From contig CANJUR010000041.1 of NCBI GenBank assembly GCA_947477565.1, positions 1-40,895 on the forward strand: a stretch of 40,895 nucleotides of DNA, written 5' to 3'. How positions within the stretch are numbered: position 1 is the stretch's first letter; every line of letters starts with the position of its first letter. Positions 33,724 through 40,895 of this stretch are shown piece by piece. This DNA comes from Deltaproteobacteria bacterium (GTDB lineage Bacteria; Myxococcota_A; Polyangia; Polyangiales; Ga0077539). Under the pieces are notes generated by a model. The model had not been told where the DNA came from and made no database searches. It saw nothing but the letters and a program-made list of their open reading frames with translations. The translations under genes and the position numbers were made by a program.

Positions 33724-34143
33724 TTGCACCCCCGTACACCGACCGAATATGCGCTGCGGGTTTGCATCGACGGCGAGCTCGACATCCCCATCGTCGCGAG
33801 CCGGTTTCGTGCGTGGGCGCAGCGGTCCGGCGCCAGCACCATAGACATCGCGCGCATCACCACGGCAGCGATCGAACTCACCACCAACGTCGTCAAATAC
33901 GCCCAGCGCGGAGAACTCTACGGGCGGCTTTTGGAGACCCCGAGGCAGCGGGCGATCGAGCTCATCGTGGAGGATCGCGGCCCGGGCATCGCCGACGTCG
34001 CGCAGGCCATCGGGGAGCGCTTCAGCACCGGCGGAACACTCGGCCTCGGACTCCCGGGCGTGCGGCGGCTGATGGATGAATTCGAGATTACGTCACAACT
34101 CGGGCGCGGCACGGTGGTGCGCGCGCTGAAGCGAATCGAATGA
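33724..34143 (+). CDS. rsbT: RsbT-type serine/threonine kinase (GHKL fold)
   Basis: 139 residues from TTG 33724, two bases after the rsbS stop. RsbT is about 133 residues. The GHKL ATP-binding motifs are complete: N-box '[20 protein letters not shown]', G1 '[14 protein letters not shown]', G2 '[16 protein letters not shown]' and '[12 protein letters not shown]'. In the classical system RsbT phosphorylates RsbR and RsbS and, when freed, activates RsbU. No RsbU-like phosphatase, RsbX or sigma factor is seen nearby, so its target here is unknown. Confidence 0.88.
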   Translation: MHPRTPTEYALRVCIDGELDIPIVASRFRAWAQRSGASTIDIARITTAAIELTTNVVKYAQRGELYGRLLETPRQRAIELIVEDRGPGIADVAQAIGERFSTGGTLGLGLPGVRRLMDEFEITSQLGRGTVVRALKRIE

Positions 34144-34180
34144 AAAGCAGAGACGACCAGCGTCGGCGCGGGGAAGTGGA

Positions 34181-36868
34181 ATGATCCCGATCGGTGAACT
34201 CGACGTCGGAGAAGACGACACGATCGTCTTTTCGCGACGACAGGTGTGGGCGCTCGGACAGGCGCTCGGCGCGACCGAGATTCAGTCGGTGCAGTGCGCG
34301 TTGGACTTCTCCAGCTGGGCGCGGGCGCTGCGCCGCGTAAGGCCGGGCGAGGGTCGAATCACGGTGCATCTGGAGCACCTGCCGGGCGAGACGCGGCTGC
34401 GCATGACAGACCTCGGCGGGGAGACGCGCACCTGGCCGCTCGTGACGGCGGTGCGGCTCGACGCGAGGGCCATCGAGCGCCTGCAAGCGATCGTCGCCAA
34501 GCGCTCAGAGCGCATCCTCCACCGGGATCTGGAGGCACGAAACCAGGAACTCTCGGAGAACAAGGCCTCTCTTGAGGAGATCATCTCGACCCGCACGCGC
34601 GAGCTTGTGCAAGCCAAGGAGGTGGCCGAGGAAGCCACCCGCGAGAAGTCCCTCTTCCTCGCCAACATGAGCCACGAGATTCGCACGCCAATGAACGCCA
34701 TCATCGGCCTTGCACACCTCGCGCTGCGCACCGAGCTGACGACGCGGCAGCAGGACTACCTCCAGAAGATCCATCGCTCGAGCACGACCCTGCTGCGACT
34801 CATCAACGACATCCTCGATTTCTCGAAGATCGAGGCGGGTAGGCTCGACATCGACGCGGCCGAGTTCGATCTCGCGACGGTGCTGGACAACCTTCGCATC
34901 GTCGCCGAGCAGGCCGGCAGCGAGAAGGGCATCACGCTCGAGTTCGACGTCGATCCGAAGCTCCCACCGGTGCTCGTCGGGGACGCGCTGCGCCTCGGGC
35001 AGGTGCTGCTCAACCTCACCTACAACGCCATCAAGTTCTCGGAACAAGGCGCCCTGGTGGTCGTCTCGGTGCACGCGCTCGAGTACGACGGCAAGCGCAC
35101 GCGCATCGAGTTTGCGATCCGTGACACCGGCATCGGAATGACCGCGAAGCAGCGCGGCCTTCTCTTTCGGGCGTTCACCCAGGCCGACGGATCGGTGACG
35201 CGGCGCTACGGGGGGACAGGCCTCGGCCTGTCGATTTCGCAGCGCCTGGTGGAGATGCTCGGCGGCAACATCAAGGTCGAGAGCACCCCCGGCGTCGGAA
35301 GCACGTTCTCTTTCGCACTCTGGCTGGAGAGCGGGAAAGCCTACCTCGCCGGGGAGCACACCTGCCCCGAGTGGATCTACAGCAAGCGCGTCTTGATCGT
35401 GGACAACGTGGACTTCTTCCGTTCGCTGCTCGAAGAAGAGGTCCGGGCGTGGCGCATGCGGCCCGATGGAGTGGCCACCGCGGAGGAGGCCCTCGAGCGG
35501 CTGCGCGCGGGCGTCGAGGAGGGCGACCCGTACTCCATCATCTTGCTCGACTGGACCCTAGAAACCATGAGCCGGACCGAATCCGTGCTCGGCCTGCGCC
35601 GCGCGAATCCGACGGTGCCCATCGTCATCGTCACGGCCCACGGACGCGACGACTCCCGAAGCACGGCCCTCGGGGCGGGCGCCAACGCGATTCTCTACAA
35701 GCCTGTCAGTAGCTCGCTGCTCTTCGACTCCATCGTCGATCTGCTTCGCAGCCCGGACACCCTGCGACCGACCTCGCTCGCCGTCGAGGAGGACTGCGAC
35801 AGGCTCGCCGGGATGCGCGTGTTGCTGGTCGATGACAACGAGATCAACCGCCAGATCGGCGTCGAGGTGCTCACGCAGAGCGGGGCGACCGTGGAGACCG
35901 CCAACGATGGCGAGGAGGCACTGAAGCGACTGGACCAGGACGCGCGCGGCTTCGCGCTGGTGCTGATGGACCTCCAGATGCCGGTGCTCGATGGCTACGC
36001 CACCACCGTTCGATTGCGCGCCCAGCCCCGATTCGCAGACCTCCCGATCGTCGCGCTGACCGCCAACGCGACACGCGACGAGCGCGACCGCTGCCACTCG
36101 CTCGGAATGAACGACTACCTCACCAAGCCAATCGACCCCGAGCGACTGGTGCGCACGGTACTTCGCTACCGGGCCGAAGCTGATTCGAAGGCCGCCACCA
36201 GAGACACGGGCCCGCTCCCGCCTCGCGAAACGACGCGCCCGACGGAGGCGGTGATCGAACGGAGCCGCGGGTTGCGCTTCGTCGGCGAAAACGAGCAGCT
36301 TTACCAGGTGATCCTGCGACGCTTCGCGGCGACCCACGCGAACATCATCGACGAGATGCGCGATCTCCTGGCGAGCGGCGACCGCGCGGAGGTGCGGCGG
36401 CTCGCGCACACCCTGACGGGTCTCGCCGGGACCATCGGCGCCCGGCCGCTCGCCGAGAAGGCCGGCGACCTGGAGCGTCTCCTGCTTGGTTCGGCGCCGG
36501 TGACCGAGGCCGACCTGGCGCCCCTGCGAGAGTGGCTGCCGCGCACCCTGCGGGCGATCGAAGACGTCCTGCGGGCGAGCCCGGTGATGCTCCCGACCCT
36601 GATGCCGCCCGCCCCCGAAACCTGGAGCGCGGAGTCTCAGGGCGAACTCCTGCGGCTGGCGCATACGCTCCGCTCGCAGAGCCCGGCGGCGATCGAGCAG
36701 TCGCGCGCCCTCGAGCCACTCTTGCGGGCGCGCCTCGGCGCAGCCTGGGTAGAGTTCGCGAGAGCGCTCGATGACTTCGAGTTCGACACGGCGGACGCAC
36801 TGCTCGCCCCGTTGCTCGCTTCAGGGGCATCGGACACCACCGGGAGCGCCGACCCGCCCGCCGGGTGA
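34181..36868 (+). CDS. Hybrid histidine kinase with two receivers and HPt
   Basis: 895 residues with no transmembrane helix, so cytoplasmic. Order: an unrecognised N-terminal domain (1-110), a coiled coil (110-155), HisKA with '[20 protein letters not shown]' (H165), HATPase (N-box '[10 protein letters not shown]', '[16 protein letters not shown]'), receiver 1 (401-520, D457 in 'LLDWTLE'), receiver 2 (544-660, D597 in 'LMDLQMP'), HPt (690-775, H743 in '[16 protein letters not shown]') and a helical tail. Receiver 1 is atypical: '[11 protein letters not shown]' has one acidic residue where two are usual. With HPt present, a full phosphorelay is possible. It lies 37 bases after rsbT and probably is the kinase for the HD-GYP regulator. 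Confidence 0.93.
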   Translation: MIPIGELDVGEDDTIVFSRRQVWALGQALGATEIQSVQCALDFSSWARALRRVRPGEGRITVHLEHLPGETRLRMTDLGGETRTWPLVTAVRLDARAIERLQAIVAKRSERILHRDLEARNQELSENKASLEEIISTRTRELVQAKEVAEEATREKSLFLANMSHEIRTPMNAIIGLAHLALRTELTTRQQDYLQKIHRSSTTLLRLINDILDFSKIEAGRLDIDAAEFDLATVLDNLRIVAEQAGSEKGITLEFDVDPKLPPVLVGDALRLGQVLLNLTYNAIKFSEQGALVVVSVHALEYDGKRTRIEFAIRDTGIGMTAKQRGLLFRAFTQADGSVTRRYGGTGLGLSISQRLVEMLGGNIKVESTPGVGSTFSFALWLESGKAYLAGEHTCPEWIYSKRVLIVDNVDFFRSLLEEEVRAWRMRPDGVATAEEALERLRAGVEEGDPYSIILLDWTLETMSRTESVLGLRRANPTVPIVIVTAHGRDDSRSTALGAGANAILYKPVSSSLLFDSIVDLLRSPDTLRPTSLAVEEDCDRLAGMRVLLVDDNEINRQIGVEVLTQSGATVETANDGEEALKRLDQDARGFALVLMDLQMPVLDGYATTVRLRAQPRFADLPIVALTANATRDERDRCHSLGMNDYLTKPIDPERLVRTVLRYRAEADSKAATRDTGPLPPRETTRPTEAVIERSRGLRFVGENEQLYQVILRRFAATHANIIDEMRDLLASGDRAEVRRLAHTLTGLAGTIGARPLAEKAGDLERLLLGSAPVTEADLAPLREWLPRTLRAIEDVLRASPVMLPTLMPPAPETWSAESQGELLRLAHTLRSQSPAAIEQSRALEPLLRARLGAAWVEFARALDDFEFDTADALLAPLLASGASDTTGSADPPAG

Positions 36869-36914
36869 TCCGCGCTCGCGCCGCGTGACCGATGGTACGG
36901 TCGCAAATCACCCG

Positions 36915-38120
36915 ATGACCCTTAGCCAGCTCGAACCCCGCCTTGGTGATCGCTCGCTCTTCCCCGACCTCGAGGCCCGCGCGTACCTCGCTCACGCCGC
37001 GGTTTCGCCGCCGTCCCTGGTCGCCCGCCGTGCCGTGATCGGCCTCCTCGGGGACTACGGCCGCCGCGGCGCTGGGGCCTTCGGCATCACCCTCGATCAG
37101 CGCGAACGCCTCCGACAGAAGCTCGGCGCGCTCATCCACGCGCAGCCCGGCGAGGTCGCGCTGGTGCCCAACACCAGCCTCGGCATCACCCACGTAGCGA
37201 TGGGTTTTCCCTTCGAGCGCGGCGACCGGGTGCTCTGCTTTCGCGGTGAATTTCCCGCCAATGTCACGCCCTGGCAGCGCGCCGCGGAACTCTTCGGCCT
37301 CGAACTGGCCTGGATCGACGCCGACCTCGCGCGCACCGACCCGACCCGCTTCTTCGCAGCGATCGACGCCGAATGCGCCCGCGGAGTGCGCCTCGCGGCG
37401 GTGAGCGCGGTGCAGTTTCAGAGCGGGCTACGGATGCCCCTGCGGGAGATCTCCGACCGGGTGCACTCCGTCGGCGGCGCTCTCTTCGTCGATGCCATCC
37501 AGGCGTGCGGATCGGTTCCGATGGACGTGGAGGCCGACGGCATCGACGCCCTCGCGAGCGGCGGCCACAAGTGGCTGATGGGCCTGGAGGGCGCCGGGAT
37601 GCTCTACCTCCGCGGCGCTCTGTCCCGCGCGATGAAGCCCCACCTCGCGGGGTGGCTCTCCCACGAGGACGCGTTCTCGTTTCTCATCCACGGCCCCGGG
37701 CTGCTGCGCTACGACCGCCCGGTTCGCACCGACGCCGGGCTCGTCGAGGGCGGTGCGTTCAGCTCCGTGGGATGCGTCGCGCTCGAGGCCAGCGTCGATG
37801 TGTTGGCCGCCCTCGGCGTCGCCAACATCCACGCGCACGCCAACGGGTACCTCGACGCGCTCGAGCCCGCCCTCGTCGCCCGCGGGTTTCGCAGCCTGCG
37901 CGGAACTACACCAGCGCAGCGATCGTGCATCCTCGGGGTGCTGCCTCCGGCGGGGGACGCCCGCGACGCGCCGTGGTGGTCGAAGGCGCTCGCCGACCGC
38001 GGGGTGGCCACGTCGAGCCCCGACGGGGTGCTGCGGTTTGCGCCGCACTGGCCCAACGACGTGCACCGTGAATTGGGCGCAGTGACCGACGCGCTCGACG
38101 ACGCGAGGAGCGAGCGATGA
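36915..38120 (+). CDS. Class V PLP-dependent aminotransferase-like enzyme
   Basis: 401 residues from ATG 36915. 'EVALVPNTSLGITHVAMGFP', 'CFRGEFPANVTPW', 'LFVDAIQACGSVPMDVEADG' (the Asp that holds the pyridine nitrogen) and 'ASGGHKWLMGLEGAGMLYLR' with Schiff-base Lys K219 mark a class V aminotransferase/cysteine desulfurase fold (fold type I). Substrate is unknown. There is no active-site Cys loop of a desulfurase that I can see. The stop overlaps the next start (ATGA), so it forms an operon with the SDR-fold protein. Confidence 0.88.
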   Translation: MTLSQLEPRLGDRSLFPDLEARAYLAHAAVSPPSLVARRAVIGLLGDYGRRGAGAFGITLDQRERLRQKLGALIHAQPGEVALVPNTSLGITHVAMGFPFERGDRVLCFRGEFPANVTPWQRAAELFGLELAWIDADLARTDPTRFFAAIDAECARGVRLAAVSAVQFQSGLRMPLREISDRVHSVGGALFVDAIQACGSVPMDVEADGIDALASGGHKWLMGLEGAGMLYLRGALSRAMKPHLAGWLSHEDAFSFLIHGPGLLRYDRPVRTDAGLVEGGAFSSVGCVALEASVDVLAALGVANIHAHANGYLDALEPALVARGFRSLRGTTPAQRSCILGVLPPAGDARDAPWWSKALADRGVATSSPDGVLRFAPHWPNDVHRELGAVTDALDDARSER

Positions 38121-39082
38121 GCCTGCGGGACGACGACGACACGCTCACGGCTGCGATTGGCAGCGACGAGTCGGTGGTGGTCACCGGCGCGGTGGGGCGT
38201 CTGGGCAAGCGGGTCGTGCGGCTGCTGCACCGGATGGTGCGGGTCATCGGGGTCGATCGGCGGGAGTTTCCCGATCGGCCGAAGGACGTCACGCACCTGC
38301 GCATCGACCTGCGGCGCAAGAAGATGCGCGACGTGTTTCGCGCCGGCAACGTGCGGGCGGTAGTGCACCTCGGCGTAATGCACGACCCGCGCGCCTCGAC
38401 CAACGAGCACCACTCCTGGAACGTCGTCGGATTCGGCAAGATGCTCGAATCCATGGCGCAGTTCGGGGTGCGCAAGCTGGTGCTGCTCTCCAGCGCCAGC
38501 GTGTACGGCCCGCGGCCGGACAACCCGCAGTTTCTCGCGGAGGAGTCACCGCTGCTCGGCAGCCAGGATTTCAGCGAGATCCGCGACCTCATCGAGGTCG
38601 ACATGCTCGCGCAGAGCTTCTTCTGGCGGCATCCGAGTTGCGAGACGGTGATCCTCCGGCCGACGCACATTCTCGGCGCGGTGCACAACGCGCCGAGCAA
38701 CTACCTCCGCCTCCCGGTGGCCCCCACGCTCCTGGGCTTCGACCCGATGATGCAGGTGATTCACTTCGACGACGTGGCCCGGGCCGTCGTGTTGGCGCTG
38801 CGCCCCGGCACCCGCGGCATCTTCAACCTCGCCGGCCCGGAGCCCGTGCCGCTGTCCCGCATCCTGAAGATGCTCGGCCGCCCGCGGCTGCCGCTCCCGC
38901 ACGACGCCGCCCGCTCTCTCTTTGAGAAGCTCTTCCGTTACCGGCTCTCGAGCTTCCCCGCGCCGGAGCTCGATCACATCCGTTACGTCTCCATGATCGA
39001 CGACCGCCGGGCCCGCGACGCCCTCGGCTACGCTCCCCGGCACGGCCTTCGCGACACGGTCTTCTCCGTCGAAGACGGCTGA
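38117..39082 (+). CDS. NAD-dependent epimerase/dehydratase-fold (extended SDR) protein
   Basis: 321 residues. The Rossmann motif 'VVVTGAVGRLGKRVVRLLHR', 'VRAVVHLGVMHDPRAS', 'KLVLLSSASVYGP' and 'VILRPTHILG' are those of an extended SDR. The catalytic Tyr-x-x-x-Lys normally found 25-30 residues after the Ser strand is absent: the stretch reads 'SEIRDLIEVDMLAQSFFW'. It may be a non-enzymatic or altered-chemistry member. Coupled by ATGA overlap to the aminotransferase. Confidence 0.88.
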   Translation: MSLRDDDDTLTAAIGSDESVVVTGAVGRLGKRVVRLLHRMVRVIGVDRREFPDRPKDVTHLRIDLRRKKMRDVFRAGNVRAVVHLGVMHDPRASTNEHHSWNVVGFGKMLESMAQFGVRKLVLLSSASVYGPRPDNPQFLAEESPLLGSQDFSEIRDLIEVDMLAQSFFWRHPSCETVILRPTHILGAVHNAPSNYLRLPVAPTLLGFDPMMQVIHFDDVARAVVLALRPGTRGIFNLAGPEPVPLSRILKMLGRPRLPLPHDAARSLFEKLFRYRLSSFPAPELDHIRYVSMIDDRRARDALGYAPRHGLRDTVFSVEDG

Positions 39083-39122
39083 TTCTCACCGCCCCCGGTG
39101 CCTTGAGCTACCCTCGCGCGCC

Positions 39123-40049
39123 ATGCGTGCCGCCCCCGCTCCGAGTTTCGTCGCTTCTCCCATCGCCGCCGTGGTGGACGTCGAGGTCATCCGCGGCAAC
39201 CGTGCCCGCTCCGACGCTGCTCCGGACCTGTTGATTGAGATTCCCCACGGCGCCACCACCACCGCGGACTTCCGGGCCGTCGAGTCGCTTCTGCAGAGCC
39301 CGCTGCCCGCCGCGCTCGTGGACTTCTTCCACGTCAACACCGACGCGGGCGCCCCGGAGCTTGCGGTCGCGGTCGCGCGCTGCTTCGTCGCCCTCGAGCC
39401 CTCGCGCACGGTGGCCATCTTGCGGTGCCGCGTGCCGCGCACGTTCATGGACTGCAACCGCCGCATCGACGCGTCCGCGGAGGACTTCAAGGCCGGCAAG
39501 GTCACCCCCGGTCTCATGCCCTGGATCACCGCCCCGGACGACCGCGCCCTCCTCCGCGCTCGCTACGACGCCTACGTCGGGGCCGTGCGCGCGGCGGTCG
39601 CGGCGACGATGCCCACGGGCGCGATGCTGATGCTGCACACCTACGCACCGCGCACCGTCGATGTGGAGGTAGACGCGGACATCGTGACCAACCTGCGGCG
39701 CGCGTACGAGCCCGCGGTGGAGCCGACCTGGCCGTTGCGCCCGGAAATCGACCTCATCGGGCGCGGACTCGACGGCACCTCGTACCTTCCCGGCGCCGTG
39801 GTCGATGCGCTGCGCGTCACCATGACCGCCGCGGGCGTCACCGTGGCCGACGGCGACACGTACCCGCTGCACCCGAGCACCCTCGCCTGGGATCACGCCA
39901 CCGCATGGCCTGGACGCACCCTCTGCATGGAGGTGCGCCGCGACCTGGTGGCTGATCCGTTTGATCCGTTTGCCGAGATGCGTATCGGGGAGTCGAAGGT
40001 GGCGCGAATCGCGACGCCGCTCGCGGAGGCGCTCCGCCGCTGGTGGTAA
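39123..40049 (+). CDS. N-formylglutamate amidohydrolase-like enzyme
   Basis: 308 residues. 'APDLLIEIPHGATTTADFRA', 'VPRTFMDCNRRIDAS', 'MLMLHTYAPRTVDVEV' and 'RTLCMEVRRDLVADPFDPFA' correspond to the metal-binding His/Glu and the N-R motif of the N-formylglutamate amidohydrolase (HutG-type) fold. Whether formylglutamate is the substrate is uncertain, since no histidine-degradation genes lie nearby and the family also contains other amidases. A hairpin follows 7 bases after the stop. Pieces of this gene recur about 700 bases downstream. Confidence 0.85.
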   Translation: MRAAPAPSFVASPIAAVVDVEVIRGNRARSDAAPDLLIEIPHGATTTADFRAVESLLQSPLPAALVDFFHVNTDAGAPELAVAVARCFVALEPSRTVAILRCRVPRTFMDCNRRIDASAEDFKAGKVTPGLMPWITAPDDRALLRARYDAYVGAVRAAVAATMPTGAMLMLHTYAPRTVDVEVDADIVTNLRRAYEPAVEPTWPLRPEIDLIGRGLDGTSYLPGAVVDALRVTMTAAGVTVADGDTYPLHPSTLAWDHATAWPGRTLCMEVRRDLVADPFDPFAEMRIGESKVARIATPLAEALRRWW

Positions 40050-40056
40050 CGGGGGC

Positions 40057-40094
40057 GACCTCCTCGGCGGCCGGAGGGTGCCCCGATGAGGTCG
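40057..40094 (+). terminator. Hairpin after the amidohydrolase gene
   Basis: CGACCTCCTCGG pairs with CCGATGAGGTCG, 12 bp with one mismatch and a 14-nt loop, starting 7 bases after the stop codon. There is no T-run. Position and strength favour a transcription terminator. Confidence 0.55.
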
Positions 40095-40327
40095 TCTGCA
40101 TGGGGTTGGTTGCGACGATCGTCGGCCCTGCACCGAGCGCCCGGAGCAGTGCACCCACGATTGCGTGATGGGCGTCCGAGATGGCCACAGAAGGGGGAGG
40201 AATGGAGTCTTCGCGCCGATCGAGACAGCGCTCACGCGGCCACGGATCGCTGGGCCGTGATGACGATGACGTCCGCTGAAACCCGGTCTTTCCCAGTGCT
40301 ATTCGGCGACTCCGCCGCCGCGGAGCC
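40095..40327. other. Intergenic stretch without a supported gene
   Basis: No frame in either direction shows convincing protein composition or a start with a ribosome-binding site. It separates the terminator-like hairpin from the tandem repeats. Confidence 0.5.
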
Positions 40328-40542
40328 GCGCGGGTAGTCGCCCGTCCGCCCGCGCAGCCGACGTGGAGGCGCGCAGGTAGTCACCCGTCCGTCCGCGCAG
40401 CCGACGCGGAGGCGCGCAGGTAGTCCCCCGTCCGCCCGCGCAGCCGCAGCGGAGGCGCGCAGATCGATGCGAGTCCGCGGCCGCGCGACCAGCGGCGCCG
40501 CGCAGATCGATGCGAGCTCGCGGCCGCGCGACCAGTGGAGCC
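40328..40542. repeat. 43-bp tandem repeat, five units of two types
   Basis: Three units carry the anchor GTAGTC at 40334, 40377 and 40420, with CCCGTCCG-CCGCGCAGCC following. Two further units carry AGATCGATGCGAG at 40461 and 40504. All are spaced by exactly 43 bases, and the two types share the GCGCGCAG junction. As 43 is not a multiple of three, the array is not a protein repeat. Confidence 0.85.
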
Positions 40543-40668
40543 AGCGACGCTCTCCACCGGCGGGCCCGTCCGGACGGCGACAGACACGCCAACTTCGCGC
40601 GCCTGGGCCTTCGGAAGACCCGCGCATGCCGTTGCCAGCGTGGGTGCCCCGTTGCATCGCCTATCCGC

Positions 40669-40740
40669 GCACACCTACGCGCCGCGCATCGTCGATGTGG
40701 AGGTTCCGTATAGCGAGATGCGTCGTGGGGAGTCGAAGGT
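40669..40740 (+). pseudogene. Scrambled partial copy of the amidohydrolase gene
   Basis: Bases 40669-40704 match 39635-39670 with 2 differences in 36, and 40714-40740 match 39974-40000 with 3 differences in 27. In the gene the two blocks are 303 bases apart; here only 9 bases separate them. The encoded pieces TYAPRIVDVEV and EMRRGESKV correspond to TYAPRTVDVEV and EMRIGESKV of the intact protein. Confidence 0.75.
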
Positions 40741-40742
40741 GC

Positions 40743-40824
40743 TAAGCAGGGATGCGGGGAAACCATGATCTACCGTCAGAACCCTTGGTTCACCGTCTCT
40801 ACGCGAGCCCCCACCCCCGGCCCC
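40743..40824. repeat. 82-bp dispersed repeat, copy 2
   Basis: Matches 6268-6349 in the same orientation with 6 differences in 82. It follows the scrambled gene copy by two bases and leads into a G/C-rich stretch with a hairpin. Confidence 0.85.
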
Positions 40825-40825
40825 G

Positions 40826-40841
40826 CCCCCACGAGTGGGGG
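40826..40841. other. Hairpin after the 82-bp repeat
   Basis: CCCCCA-CGAG-TGGGGG is a 6-bp perfect stem with a 4-nt loop. It lies just past the second copy of the repeat; the first copy is also followed by a C-rich then G-rich stretch but has no equal hairpin. No gene is visible from here to the window end. Confidence 0.45.
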
Positions 40842-40895
40842 CAGGGAGGGCGGAATCACCTCGACTCTCGCAACCTCTCTCGCCCCGCTTCGAGA

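Noticed and set aside
40086..40337. Small plus-strand frame after the amidohydrolase
   Set aside because: No ribosome-binding site and composition unlike a protein; it runs into the tandem repeats.
40328..40542. CRISPR array
   Set aside because: Units are contiguous with no unique spacers and no cas gene is present; it is a simple tandem repeat.
6268..40824. The two 82-bp direct repeats as ends (att sites) of a 34-kb mobile island
   Set aside because: The interval holds housekeeping-type genes (pepQ, dus, pspA) and no integrase, and nothing suggests different base composition inside.

Overview
The window is about 70% GC with dense, mostly intact protein-coding genes. It looks like the chromosome of a myxobacterium (phylum Myxococcota, probably Polyangia). 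Markers for this are a MYXO-CTERM-type sorting tail on a nidogen/MopE-like surface protein, many Cys-rich and FG-GAP lipoproteins, a type VI secretion VgrG with a toxin tail, a DUF6029-like outer-membrane protein, and very large signalling proteins. I see no rRNA, tRNA or CRISPR array. The assignment rests on recognised protein features, not on a search.

Layout. 1-6.3 kb: the end of an outer-membrane barrel protein, then a plus-strand run of a secreted/anchored protein of unknown function, a ferritin-like di-iron protein and a polytopic membrane protein. 6.4-8.4 kb: an envelope-stress-like cluster (YbjN/CesT-like protein, PspA, FmdB zinc ribbon, Mpo1-like DUF962). 8.4-11 kb: the MYXO-CTERM surface protein, an apparently damaged lipoprotein gene on the other strand, an 18-bp perfect palindrome and a frameshifted gene relic. 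11-15 kb: vgrG with a C-terminal M91/NleD-like zinc metalloprotease, followed by two small coupled genes that may be its partners or immunity proteins. 15-18.8 kb: a patchwork of a broken class III cyclase gene, a TM2-like protein, a probably transferred YciA-type thioesterase, a GT-C-like membrane protein and an IS630 transposase relic. 18.8-26.4 kb: a lipase, then a minus-strand run of envelope proteins (FG-GAP lipoprotein, His-tailed thioesterase, DUF6029-like barrel, TlpA-like thioredoxin lipoprotein, Cys-rich lipoprotein, DUF1517 protein).

26.4-28.9 kb is a small accessory island bounded by copies of a palindromic repeat. It holds a zeta-toxin-like kinase with an upstream antitoxin-like gene and three frameshifted genes. 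28.9-31.2 kb is a coupled pepQ-dus pair. 31.4-36.9 kb holds the most interesting system: an HD-GYP response regulator, a globin-sensor RsbR, an RsbS lacking the phosphoacceptor serine, an RsbT kinase and a large hybrid histidine kinase with two receiver domains and an HPt domain, in one tightly packed plus-strand unit. This looks like a gas- or redox-sensing stressosome whose output is two-component and cyclic-di-GMP signalling rather than a sigma factor. 36.9-40.0 kb: a class V aminotransferase coupled to an SDR-fold protein, then an N-formylglutamate amidohydrolase-like enzyme.

The last 850 bases hold no intact gene. They contain a strong hairpin, five 43-bp tandem units, a scrambled partial copy of the preceding amidohydrolase gene, and the second copy of an 82-bp repeat that also lies at 6.27 kb. 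Relics and single-base frameshifts cluster at 10.5, 15, 18.4 and 26.5-28.8 kb. This is most simply read as local gene decay, but assembly error cannot be excluded from the sequence alone.
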